From the NCBI RefSeq assembly GCF_900631615.1, contig NZ_LR131273.1, positions 2,822,850 to 2,886,849 on the forward strand: DNA of 64,000 nucleotides, in the 5' to 3' direction. Position numbers and translations under genes: made by a program. Positions within the stretch are counted from its first letter, which is position 1; every line of letters starts with the position of its first letter. Shown piece after piece: positions 33,486 through 42,627 of the stretch. Source of the DNA: Tsukamurella paurometabola (GTDB lineage: Bacteria; Actinomycetota; Actinomycetes; Mycobacteriales; Mycobacteriaceae). Below the pieces are notes generated by a model. That model had not been told where the DNA came from, did no database searches, and saw nothing but the letters and a program-made list of their open reading frames with translations.

Positions 33486-34525
33486 ACGACACCGCTCGTA
33501 CCCCATTCGCCGGCGACTATCCGAGGGACTGCTGGTACGTCGTCGCCACCGCTGCCGAGGTCGGATACGGATTCACCGCGCGGCGCGTCCTCGACACACC
33601 GGTCGTGCTCTTCCGCCTCTCCGACGGCACGATCGCCGCGCTGGAGGACCGCTGCGCGCACCGGCCCTACCCGCTGTCGGCGGGACGCCGGGAGGACGAC
33701 TTCATCGTGTGTGGCTACCACGGCTGTACCTACGATGCGACTGGTCGCTGGGTGAGCGTGCCGTCCCAGGACAGTCCGCCGACGTCCGCGCGGGTGCGAG
33801 CCTTCCCGGTCATCGAGCGTGGACCTTTCGTCTGGATCTGGGCGGGGACGCCCGGCGGCGAACGGTTGCGCCCACCGCCGGCGACACCGTGGTTGCACGA
33901 CGACGGCTGGACGAGCGTCGGGGAACGACGCGAGGTGGCCGCCAACCTGCAGTTGTTGCACGAGCACTACCTCGACCTGTCCAACGTCGTCGCGATGCAT
34001 CCGGAGATGCTGCCGCCCGGCATCGAGGCGCTGCCGCCGTTGGAGGACGTCGAGGTCTCCGAGGTGTCGGTCTCCTACCGGCGAGAACTCCCCAGGGCGC
34101 CGCTGGCGCCGTGGGAAGCCGAGGTCAGCGGACTGGCCGACGCCACTGCGACTTTCGGCCGGACGGAGACGGGTACCTTCGTGACGCCCGGCCTGCACAA
34201 ACAGACCTACTCCATCATCGGTCCGAACGGACCCGAGTTGGAACTCGTGCGGACCCACGGTTTCACACCCCGGTCCTCGGGAGTCACCCATGTCTTCCTG
34301 CAGATCTCGTGGCGGGGCGCCTCGGTCTCACCCGACATCGGGCAGCGGTTGATCGGCGTCTTCCACGCGATGGCCGACCGGGACATCGCCGTCCTCGAGA
34401 CCATGCAGCGGTGCCTCGACGAAGACCCGGTCCCACGGCGCTACGTCAACGTCAAGGCGGACCGAGCCGCTGTGCGCGCCCGTCGGATCCTGACGGCGAT
34501 GGTGGAGGACGAGCGGGGACCGTAG
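33482..34525 (+). CDS. Rieske non-heme iron oxygenase, VanA-like, with altered iron-site motif
   Basis: A 347-residue Rieske protein. The [2Fe-2S] site is intact: C58-x-H60 in DRCAHRPYP and C77-x2-H80 in CGYHGCTYD. The mononuclear iron region reads LLHEHYLDLSNVVAMH: the usual D-L-S/T-H-x4-H has Asn168 in place of the first His, while His173 is kept. His160 and His162 lie close by. It could have different chemistry, an alternative ligand, or serve as an electron carrier. Relatives are aromatic O-demethylases and ring hydroxylases that take electrons from phthalate-type reductases, exactly the domain fused in the preceding gene; the 4-bp overlap implies a joint job. Confidence 0.8.
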   Translation: MNDTARTPFAGDYPRDCWYVVATAAEVGYGFTARRVLDTPVVLFRLSDGTIAALEDRCAHRPYPLSAGRREDDFIVCGYHGCTYDATGRWVSVPSQDSPPTSARVRAFPVIERGPFVWIWAGTPGGERLRPPPATPWLHDDGWTSVGERREVAANLQLLHEHYLDLSNVVAMHPEMLPPGIEALPPLEDVEVSEVSVSYRRELPRAPLAPWEAEVSGLADATATFGRTETGTFVTPGLHKQTYSIIGPNGPELELVRTHGFTPRSSGVTHVFLQISWRGASVSPDIGQRLIGVFHAMADRDIAVLETMQRCLDEDPVPRRYVNVKADRAAVRARRILTAMVEDERGP

Positions 34526-34668
34526 TCCAGTCGCGGCCGGTGCGGCGTACTGACGGTTGCAGTGGTCGCCGTCGGGGGGCGTGGCCGCGACGGCCGGATC
34601 CCCTGGCGGCGAGTAGGACTCGCCGGAGTGCGTGCCCCGGCCCTCCCCGGAGTTCGACGCGCAAGGGG

Positions 34669-34695
34669 CTGGCACTCACGCGCCGAGAGTGCTAA
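34669..34695. promoter_or_regulatory. CIRCE element (HrcA operator)
   Basis: CTGGCACTC, nine bases, GAGTGCTAA. The right arm is a perfect match and the left has two differences from TTAGCACTC-N9-GAGTGCTAA. It lies 73 bp before the hsp20 start, so HrcA-type heat-shock repression is expected. Confidence 0.85.
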
Positions 34696-34768
34696 AACTG
34701 GAAGTGCACAGTTGATGAGTCGCCCGTCAGGGTGGCGGGCGGCCTGGAGTTCACGGGAGGTGTTTGCT

Positions 34769-35260
34769 GTGCTGAGGTTCGATCCATTCTCCGAGTTGGA
34801 CGTGGTGGCCCAGGGTCTGCTCGCCGCCGGTCGGGAAACCGGTTCGGCGCGCTCCCCGCGGTTCATGCCGATGGACCTCTACCAGGTGGACGACCACTAC
34901 GTCCTCACAGCCGACCTACCGGGCGCGGACCCCGGTTCCATCGACGTCGACGTCGAGAACGGTGTCCTCACGCTCACTGGCCGACGGACGGCGATGCCCG
35001 ATTCCGGGGTGAGGTGGCTGACCAGCGAGCGCTTCTCCGGCGTCTACCGCCGGCAGCTCACCCTCGGCGACAGCATCGACACCGCTGGGATCGCCGCGCG
35101 CTACGACAACGGCGTTCTCACAGTGACGATTCCGATCGCCGAGCGCGCGAAACCCCGCCGGATCGTCGTCGAGCAGGGCTCCGATGAACCGCAGTGCGAA
35201 CAACTCGCCGTCGAGTCGAGTGCGACCGACGACGACGCACGCGTCGACGTAGCCGGATAG
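34769..35260 (+). CDS. Small heat-shock protein Hsp20
   Basis: A 163-residue alpha-crystallin-type chaperone. N-terminal LRFDPFSELDVVAQGLL, alpha-crystallin domain about 33-130 (PMDLYQVDDHYVLTADLPGA, DVENGVLTLTGRR, YRRQLTLGDSID) and the conserved AARYDNGVLTVTIPIAE; the I-x-I motif for oligomerisation is IPI. A short acidic tail follows. GTG 34769 follows CGGGAGG. The CIRCE upstream marks it as an HrcA target. It could protect the large fused oxygenase next door, but its own promoter suggests a general stress role. Confidence 0.92.
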   Translation: MLRFDPFSELDVVAQGLLAAGRETGSARSPRFMPMDLYQVDDHYVLTADLPGADPGSIDVDVENGVLTLTGRRTAMPDSGVRWLTSERFSGVYRRQLTLGDSIDTAGIAARYDNGVLTVTIPIAERAKPRRIVVEQGSDEPQCEQLAVESSATDDDARVDVAG

Positions 35261-35267
35261 CTCCGGA

Positions 35268-35305
35268 GTGGTGGCGGGCCGGCCGCGCGCCGGCCCGCGA
35301 CCACC
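35268..35305 (+). terminator. Hairpin terminator after hsp20
   Basis: A 17-bp stem with one mismatch (35268-35284 with 35289-35305, GGCGGGCCGGC core) closes a 4-base loop. It begins 7 bp after the stop codon. Confidence 0.75.
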
Positions 35306-35328
35306 CCGACCGTGATCGGAGGGCGGAC

Positions 35329-35505
35329 ATGCAGCAGAGCAACGATCCCCGTATTCGGGACCTGGGAATCGGCGTGCCCCACGCGGACCCGGCGGATCTC
35401 GCCGAGCAGGCGCGCAGCGTCGACCTCGACGCCGTGATCGAGGACTACCCCTGGGTCCGCCGCGACGAGGTACTGACCATCGACGGTCGGCGGTTCTTCA
35501 TCTAG
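35329..35505 (+). CDS. Small acidic hypothetical protein (58 aa)
   Basis: ATG preceded by CGGAGGGCGG at a good distance. The 58-residue product is acidic and non-membrane: LGIGVPHADPADLAEQA and a C-terminal IEDYPWVRRDEVLTIDG. I do not recognise it. It stands between two hairpins, so it could be a separate short transcript. Its good ribosome site and non-random composition make a real gene likely. Confidence 0.55.
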   Translation: MQQSNDPRIRDLGIGVPHADPADLAEQARSVDLDAVIEDYPWVRRDEVLTIDGRRFFI

Positions 35506-35538
35506 ACGACATCTCACGGCGCACAGACCACGCTGCGA

Positions 35539-35580
35539 GGGTCGGGGGCCCCTTGACGGGCTGGTCGGAGCCCCCGACCC
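35539..35580 (+). terminator. Hairpin terminator
   Basis: GGGTCGGGGGC (35539-35549) pairs perfectly with GCCCCCGACCC (35570-35580) over a 20-base loop. It follows the 58-residue protein by 33 bp. Confidence 0.7.
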
Positions 35581-35632
35581 GATTCCCTCGTGTTTTCCGA
35601 CCAGCCCCTGGAGTCCATGAGGAAGAAACGTC

Positions 35633-35980
35633 ATGAGAACTCTGCATCGGCTCACCACGACGATCGAGGCCGAACACCCGATCCCCACCGCCGACGGCGC
35701 CCGTGTCGTCGGCACGGTGGAGATCGTCAGTGAGTGCGCCCCGTCCGGGCGGGCTGAAATGCGCTGTCGCGCCGTGGGCGACGACACCTGGCATCCCGTC
35801 GCGGGAGGCGGCGCCGACCTGCGGGATCCGGCGGACCTCCCGTTCCACCATTCGGCGACCCTGTCCCGGCTGCTGACTCACCTGCCCCCGCCCGCCCAGG
35901 CCGATCCCGCTGCCGCCGCGTTCTACTTCTGCGACGACCTCGACGCGCCACCGCCAGCGGCGGCGCAGCTCGCCTCCTGA
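35633..35980 (+). CDS. Hypothetical protein (115 aa)
   Basis: ATG with GAGGAAGAAACG upstream. The product has a beta-rich look (TTTIEAEHPIPTADGARVVG, VEIVSECAPSGRAEMRCRAV) and a Pro/Ala-rich end. It has no signal peptide and I do not recognise a family. It converges with the START-domain gene at 35994, 13 bp away. Confidence 0.55.
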   Translation: MRTLHRLTTTIEAEHPIPTADGARVVGTVEIVSECAPSGRAEMRCRAVGDDTWHPVAGGGADLRDPADLPFHHSATLSRLLTHLPPPAQADPAAAAFYFCDDLDAPPPAAAQLAS

Positions 35981-35993
35981 TCGGGACGGGTGG

Positions 35994-36476
35994 TCACCGG
36001 TCGGTCGCCTCGACGGCCGACCGGATGCCGGCGAGAGTGCGCTCCATGCCCTCGAGCAGGAGGGCCGTGAACGCCTCCTGCCCGCCGAGGTGGCTCTCGG
36101 TGAGGTCGAGCGAGAACTGCGAGATCCCGTCCGGCGCCTCCCGGCGCTGCGTCAGGACGGTGCCGTCGTCCTCGGATTCGAGTGTGAACGACCAGATCGT
36201 GTAGTTCTCCTCGATGCGGAAGGCGATCGCGTGCGCGGGCTCGTGTCGTACGACCTCGCCGTGCGTGACCCATTCGAGTTCTCCCAGGTGGTTGAGGTTG
36301 GTGAAGCGCGTGCCCAAGCGGACGTCGGCCGCGGGCGCGCGCAGCCTGACAGAGACCACCTGGGGGCTCCACTCGGGCATGCGCCGGACATCGCCCACCG
36401 CCTCCCAGACGGTGGCCGGCGGGGCGGCGATGGTCACGGTGCGCTCCAGGAGCGGCGCGAAAGCTCTGTCGGACAT
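35994..36476 (-). CDS. SRPBCC (START-fold) protein, polyketide-cyclase-like
   Basis: A 160-residue single-domain START/Bet v1-fold protein: RTVTIAAPPATVWEAVGDVR, EWSPQVVSVRLR, FRIEENYTIWSFTLES and a long C-terminal helix. These proteins bind hydrophobic ligands; some are aromatase/cyclases. ATG 36476 follows GGGGAGGG directly. It faces a TetR gene over a perfect 18-bp palindrome and is the likely target of that repressor. Confidence 0.85.
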   Translation of the reverse strand: MSDRAFAPLLERTVTIAAPPATVWEAVGDVRRMPEWSPQVVSVRLRAPAADVRLGTRFTNLNHLGELEWVTHGEVVRHEPAHAIAFRIEENYTIWSFTLESEDDGTVLTQRREAPDGISQFSLDLTESHLGGQEAFTALLLEGMERTLAGIRSAVEATDR

Positions 36477-36491
36477 GACCCTCCCCATCAA

Positions 36492-36509
36492 TACGACCGA
36501 TCGGTCGTA
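36492..36509. promoter_or_regulatory. TetR operator
   Basis: TACGACCGATCGGTCGTA is a perfect 18-bp palindrome, 15 bp upstream of the START-domain gene and 68 bp upstream of the TetR gene. Confidence 0.85.
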
Positions 36510-36577
36510 AACATGGCTCGACACTACGCCGTCCGCCGCGCCCCGTCCAGAGCTACCGCGTGGCTACAGTTGAACCC

Positions 36578-37192
36578 ATGACCACACCGGCGACCGCCGA
36601 CCGCCGGCGGGCGCGCGGCGACGCCACCCGGCGCCGCGTCGCGCGGGCCGCCGCCGACCTGGCGACCGTCCACGGCCTGGACGCGATCACCGTGGGTGGC
36701 CTGGCCGCCGCGACCGGCGTCAGCAAGAGCGGCATCCTCACCGTCTTCCCGACGCGCGAGGCGATCCAGGTCGCCGCCGTCGCGGAGGCGCGCCGTGTCT
36801 ACATCGACGTGGTGATCCGGCCCGCGCTGGCGATGTCGCCCGGCGCCGACAGGCTGCACGCCCTCCTCGACGCGTGGGGCGGGTACCTCCGCGCCGAGAC
36901 CTTTCCGGGTGGCTGCTTCGTGACGGCCACCGCGACGGAGTACGGCCACCGGACAGGCGCGGTCGCCGAAGCGGTCCGGAACCTGAAGCGGGAATGGCTC
37001 GATCTCCTCGAGCGTGAGTTCGCGGCTGAGGGGGCCGCCGACCCCGCGGCGGCCGCGTTCCGGCTGGACGCCTACCTCGCAGCGGCGAACACCCGCCGCG
37101 AACTCTTCGGCGACGACGCCGAACTCGACCGCGCCCGTGCGTTGGCCGCGGAGGTCATCGACGCCGCCGGCGGGCGTCACATCGGCGCGTAG
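36578..37192 (+). CDS. TetR-family regulator
   Basis: A 204-residue repressor with HTH at about 15-55 (VARAAADLATVHGLDAITVG, LAAATGVSKSGILTVFPTRE) and the TetR_C_6-like ligand domain (YLRAETFPGGCFVTATATEY), with Cys in the pocket region. ATG 36578 chosen; GTG 36560 would add six residues. Overlaps the convergent 125-residue gene by 16 bp. It likely regulates itself and the START-domain gene. Confidence 0.87.
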   Translation: MTTPATADRRRARGDATRRRVARAAADLATVHGLDAITVGGLAAATGVSKSGILTVFPTREAIQVAAVAEARRVYIDVVIRPALAMSPGADRLHALLDAWGGYLRAETFPGGCFVTATATEYGHRTGAVAEAVRNLKREWLDLLEREFAAEGAADPAAAAFRLDAYLAAANTRRELFGDDAELDRARALAAEVIDAAGGRHIGA

Positions 37193-37554
37193 CCGTCCTT
37201 GTCGCCGAAGCAGAAATCGCAGGTGTCGCCGTTCTCGCTGCCGTAGTCCGCGAGCGCGGCGATCGGGGCGATCGCGGCGTGCGCGACGGCGGGTTCCACC
37301 TGCGGTCCTCGGCCCTTACTCAGCTGCTCGAGCTGTGCGAGGCTCGCGTCGAACGGGAAGGAGCCGCGGCCCGGCGTGGCATCGGCGACCGCTGTCCCGT
37401 CGACGAACACCGTGTACAGATCGTGTTCGGGGAAGCCATGATTGACCCGCAGGACCCACCAAGCGCCGTCGACGAACGCGGCGTACGGGAAGTACAGCAA
37501 ACCCGTGCGGCGCCACGCGGGGCGCGTGGCGCGCACCTCGTCGATGCCGATCAT
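37177..37554 (-). CDS. Hypothetical protein (125 aa)
   Basis: A 125-residue protein with aromatic-rich beta strands (GLLYFPYAAFVDGAWWVLRV, FVDGTAVADATPG) and a C-terminal DTCDFCFGDKDGY with a Cys-x2-Cys. No signal peptide or membrane segment. Unknown family. It is 36 bp downstream of the LON-domain gene on the same strand, so the two may be cotranscribed. Confidence 0.62.
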   Translation of the reverse strand: MIGIDEVRATRPAWRRTGLLYFPYAAFVDGAWWVLRVNHGFPEHDLYTVFVDGTAVADATPGRGSFPFDASLAQLEQLSKGRGPQVEPAVAHAAIAPIAALADYGSENGDTCDFCFGDKDGYAPM

Positions 37555-37590
37555 CCGCCGGGGAGGGGGCCGTGGGGCATGGGACTCCTT

Positions 37591-38208
37591 CTACTGCAAC
37601 CGGAAACGCAGCGTCGCGAGTACGTCGTCGAGCGCGTCGCCCAGCACGCGAACGCGGTCGGCGGGGCCGGCCGCTGCCAGCGCGCGATGCCGGTCGGCAT
37701 CCGAGAGCGGCAGCGCACGCGCGAGGTAGTAGCTGCGTTCGACCGGATCCTCCGGGAGCGTCAACTTCGGCCATGCCCGCGGCGTGACGCCCTCGGCGCG
37801 CGCGAGCCGCGCCGCCAGCCTTTCGGCCTCGCCGCGCTTGCTCAACAGCGGGATCAGGTCCACGGCGCGCTGCACCTCGTCCGGCCAGACGTCGGCCTCC
37901 GCGAGGGGATAGGGATCGTCGGGCAGCCACCGCGCGACCCGCACTCGTTCGACGCCCCGGCAGAGCAGCGTGAACTCGCCGCCGGCGCGGCGCACGTACC
38001 GGTCGATGAGCGCCACGGTGCCGACGTCCGTGCGCACGTCGCCGCCGCCCACCTCGCTGCCGCGCTCGATGAGCACCACCCCGAACCGGCCGTCCGTCGC
38101 GAGACACTGCTCCACCATCCGGCGGTACCGAGGTTCGAAGACGCGCAGCGGCAGCTCCTCGCCCGGGAGGAGGACGGCCCCGAGCGGGAACATCGGCAGT
38201 TCGGTCAC
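37591..38208 (-). CDS. LON N-terminal-domain protein
   Basis: A 205-residue stand-alone LON substrate-binding domain: LPMFPLGAVLLPGEELPLRV then FEPRYRRMVEQCL at the N-terminus, the family signature, plus a C-terminal helical part. It has no ATPase or protease domain. Such proteins may present substrates to proteases; function is unknown. The GTG at 38208 begins right at the conserved strand; a GTG at 38223 is an alternative. It diverges from the mycothiol-type gene at 38246. Confidence 0.8.
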   Translation of the reverse strand: MTELPMFPLGAVLLPGEELPLRVFEPRYRRMVEQCLATDGRFGVVLIERGSEVGGGDVRTDVGTVALIDRYVRRAGGEFTLLCRGVERVRVARWLPDDPYPLAEADVWPDEVQRAVDLIPLLSKRGEAERLAARLARAEGVTPRAWPKLTLPEDPVERSYYLARALPLSDADRHRALAAAGPADRVRVLGDALDDVLATLRFRLQ

Positions 38209-38245
38209 CGCTACAGCATGCACCGTCCGCGGTATCGTCACCGGC

Positions 38246-38995
38246 ATGACCGCCCCGAACGAGTGGCTCGCGGCCCTGGAACGCGACGGCGGCGCGATCG
38301 CGGCGACGTCCCCGGAGCGCCTCGACCTCGACGTTCCGACGTGCCCCGGATGGACCGTGCGCGACCTCGTCGTGCACCTCGGGGGAGTGCATCGCTGGGC
38401 CGCGACCTTCCTCGCCGAGGGGCCCGACTCGACCACCCGGTTCGCCCCGATCGAGGACGACGCGCCCTCCGGTGCGGCCGTGACGGGCTGGTACCGCGAC
38501 CGGCTCGACGGACTCCTGCGGGAACTGCGACGGCACGCCCCCGACGAGCCGGCCCGTGCCTTCATCGGCAGCGTGACCGCCGCCTTCTGGATGCGCCGCC
38601 AGGCCCTCGAGACCGCAGTGCACCGGTGGGACGCCGAGAACGCCTGGAACGCAGCGGTCCCGGTCGAGTCCGTACTCGCCGGCGACGGGATCGAGGAGTG
38701 GGCACAGGTCTTCGCCGGACGGTTCCTCTCCCGCGGCCCCGGCCTGCCGGACGAACTCGTCGGGCGGACCGTCCACCTGCACGGCACCGACCGCGACGAC
38801 GCGGAGTGGACCCTGGCGCTCGACCGGCAGGCCGTCACCGTCGAGCGTGGCCACGCGAAGGGCGATGCCGCGCTCCGGGGCGCCACGTCCGACGTGTACC
38901 TCGCGCTCTGGCGCCGCGTCCCGGTGACCCGGCTCGAGACCTTCGGCGACGGCACCGTCGTCCCCCGGTTGCTGGACGCGGTGCAGGTGACGTGA
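38246..38995 (+). CDS. Maleylpyruvate-isomerase-family (mycothiol-dependent type) protein, copy 1
   Basis: A 249-residue protein with a DinB-like metal-binding N-terminal domain: PTCPGWTVRDLVVHLGGVHR (metal-binding His region), AFWMRRQALETAVHRWDAEN (the Glu and His of the triad). The C-terminal domain (about 165-249) is the SCP2-like MDMPI_C fold with LRGATSDVYLALWRR. The family uses mycothiol or binds metal; the reaction is unknown here. A paralogue lies 0.75 kb downstream. Confidence 0.85.
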   Translation: MTAPNEWLAALERDGGAIAATSPERLDLDVPTCPGWTVRDLVVHLGGVHRWAATFLAEGPDSTTRFAPIEDDAPSGAAVTGWYRDRLDGLLRELRRHAPDEPARAFIGSVTAAFWMRRQALETAVHRWDAENAWNAAVPVESVLAGDGIEEWAQVFAGRFLSRGPGLPDELVGRTVHLHGTDRDDAEWTLALDRQAVTVERGHAKGDAALRGATSDVYLALWRRVPVTRLETFGDGTVVPRLLDAVQVT

Positions 38996-39011
38996 CTGCG
39001 CGCGGCCGCCG

Positions 39012-39632
39012 CTAACGCACCTGGAGGGCGCGGATCACCGCGTCGACCTTGCCGCGCGCGTCGGTGTTGGTCTTGTTCGCGCCACCGAGGAAGTACGACG
39101 TCGGGGTGGTATCGAGAACGATGATCGTGAACCAGTCCGACTCCGGGGCGCCTCCGGCTCCCTGCGGGGTGTTCGCGTTGAGGTCGAGCCGCGTGCCCTT
39201 CACGCCGTCGATGACGACGGGCCGGGCCCGTCGATCGGTGATGGTGCGCTGCGCCTGTCCGGACCGGTCCGGGAAGCGGCAGAGCGAGAACGCGAGCGCC
39301 ATGGACGTGGTGGCGTGGCTGCCGGGGCTGACCCGGAGTCGCCCGACCTCGACGAGGTTCATCACGTTGCCGCCCGGCGAGTACCGGGCCGCGGCGGTCG
39401 TCGCCGCACCGGCGGAGTAGCCGGTGTCGAGGTCCCATCCGCCGACCAGTGCTGCGGGGAAGGTCAGGGGAGCGGTGCCGAAGAGACCGCCGGCGGTCGA
39501 CGGCGCACCGACATCGGGCGACTGGCTGCAGGTGACGGTGTTCGGCTCGGCCTGCGCCGTCGCCGGCATGAGCGCGGCCAGTGCGGCAGTGGTGGCGGCG
39601 ACCGCCGCGACGGCGACGTTCCGGAATCCCAT
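39012..39632 (-). CDS. Secreted hypothetical protein
   Basis: A 206-residue protein with a clear signal peptide: VAVAAVAATTAALAALMPAT, cleavage after AQA. The mature part has two Cys (in TVTCSQSP and FSLCRFPD) that may bond, and a beta-rich composition with LDTGYSAGAATTAAARYSPG and WFTIIVLDTTPTSYFLGG. ATG 39632 follows GGGGAGAA. I do not recognise the family. It lies between the two paralogous isomerase-family genes, on the opposite strand. Confidence 0.75.
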   Translation of the reverse strand: MGFRNVAVAAVAATTAALAALMPATAQAEPNTVTCSQSPDVGAPSTAGGLFGTAPLTFPAALVGGWDLDTGYSAGAATTAAARYSPGGNVMNLVEVGRLRVSPGSHATTSMALAFSLCRFPDRSGQAQRTITDRRARPVVIDGVKGTRLDLNANTPQGAGGAPESDWFTIIVLDTTPTSYFLGGANKTNTDARGKVDAVIRALQVR

Positions 39633-39751
39633 TTCTCCCCAATCCTCAATACTGCATGATGTGTTGGAGATTAGCATCGGAGGGAGGAATCGGGCGGGAC
39701 GAATCCGCATCGCGCAGCGCGACCGGCCTCCGGGTTCGTAGGGTCGTGGAC

Positions 39752-40492
39752 ATGACGAAGCAGCTCTGGCTCGACTCCATCGCCGCCGACGGCGCCCGCA
39801 TCGCCGCGATCGATCCCGCCTCCCTCGGCCTGCCCGTGCCCAGCTGCCCGGGGTGGACGGTGCGCGACGGTGTCGTCCACACCGCCGGCGCCCACCGCTG
39901 GGCCACCGCCTTCCTGCAAGCGGGCGCGGACTCGAAGGAGCGCTTCATCCCCGACGTGTCCGACGCTCCGGAGGGGGACGACGTCCTCCGGTGGTACGCC
40001 GGGGTCAACGCGGCCCTGCTCGACGAGCTCCGGCGCCACGAGCCCGACGAGCCGGCGCGCGCCTTCATCGGCCGCACCGTGGCCGCCTTCTGGATGCGCC
40101 GGATGGCGCAGGAGGTCTCGATCCATCGCTGGGACCTGCAGAACTCGCTGCCCGACGGTGCCGAGCCGCTCCCGGCGTGGACCGCCGCCGACGGCGTCAC
40201 CGAGCTGACACAGATGCAGATCCCGCTGCTCCTCGGGAAGAAGGGACTGCCCGACGGGCTCGTGGGGAAGGTCGTCGACATCGCGGCCACCGACACCGGC
40301 GACCGGTGGACCCTCCGGCTGCGTGCCGACGGCATCGACGTCCTCGCCCCGCCGGCCCCGGCGGACGTGAGCCTGCGCGGGACCGCGTCGGACCTCGATC
40401 TGGTGCTGTGGCGCCGGGCCGAGCCCGGCACCGTCGACCTCGACGGCGACCGGTCCGTGCTGGACGGTCTGCTCGACGTCGTGGTCATCTGA
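39752..40492 (+). CDS. Maleylpyruvate-isomerase-family protein, copy 2
   Basis: A 246-residue paralogue of the protein at 38246: PSCPGWTVRDGVVHTAGAHR, AFWMRRMAQEVSIHRWDLQN and LRGTASDLDLVLWRR occur at the same places. It keeps both His and the Glu of the metal triad. It ends 56 bp before the second NrdR box region of nrdF. Two divergent copies around a secreted gene suggest local duplication. Confidence 0.85.
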   Translation: MTKQLWLDSIAADGARIAAIDPASLGLPVPSCPGWTVRDGVVHTAGAHRWATAFLQAGADSKERFIPDVSDAPEGDDVLRWYAGVNAALLDELRRHEPDEPARAFIGRTVAAFWMRRMAQEVSIHRWDLQNSLPDGAEPLPAWTAADGVTELTQMQIPLLLGKKGLPDGLVGKVVDIAATDTGDRWTLRLRADGIDVLAPPAPADVSLRGTASDLDLVLWRRAEPGTVDLDGDRSVLDGLLDVVVI

Positions 40493-40516
40493 CTCGACAC
40501 GCCGAACTGGCGCTAT

Positions 40517-42289
<1,773 letters not shown>

Positions 42290-42290
42290 T

Positions 42291-42330
42291 GGTTTCGGCG
42301 GCGACACGCCGAGAATTCGCCGCCGAAACC
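42291..42330 (+). terminator. Terminator after the nrdF-membrane protein unit
   Basis: GGTTTCGGCGGCGA (42291-42304) pairs perfectly with TCGCCGCCGAAACC (42317-42330), 12-base loop, starting 2 bp after the stop. Confidence 0.8.
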
Positions 42331-42370
42331 GCTGGGAACTGCGAGAGTGAGCGGGACGAAAGGGACGGCG

Positions 42371-42610
42371 ATGCTGGAGATCCGGCCGAACTGCGAATGC
42401 TGCGGGCGTGACCTCGCCCCCGATTCGCGCGAGGTGCTGATCTGCACCTTCGAGTGCACGTGGTGCGCGGACTGCAACGACGAGAAGCTGCACGGCACCT
42501 GCCCCAACTGCGGCGGCGAACTCGTCCGCCGCCCCATCCGCCCGGCCGCCCTCCTCGAAGCCCATCCCGCCTCGACGGTCCGCGTGGTCAGCGGCACCTG
42601 TCGCGCGTAG
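42371..42610 (+). CDS. DUF1272 zinc-ribbon-like protein
   Basis: A 79-residue DUF1272 protein: MLEIRPNCECCGRDLAPDS, CTFECTWCADCNDEKLHGT, CPNCGGELVRRP. Eight cysteines in four pairs indicate zinc binding. Function unknown. ATG 42371 is chosen over GTG 42347 since family members begin with the MLE(L/I)RPNCE sequence. Confidence 0.88.
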   Translation: MLEIRPNCECCGRDLAPDSREVLICTFECTWCADCNDEKLHGTCPNCGGELVRRPIRPAALLEAHPASTVRVVSGTCRA

Positions 42611-42627
42611 CCCGTCGTCGACCAGAT

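Noticed and set aside
33095-34291. Minus-strand frame opposite the fusion end and Rieske gene
   Set aside because: The Rieske and [2Fe-2S] motifs on the plus strand are unambiguous.
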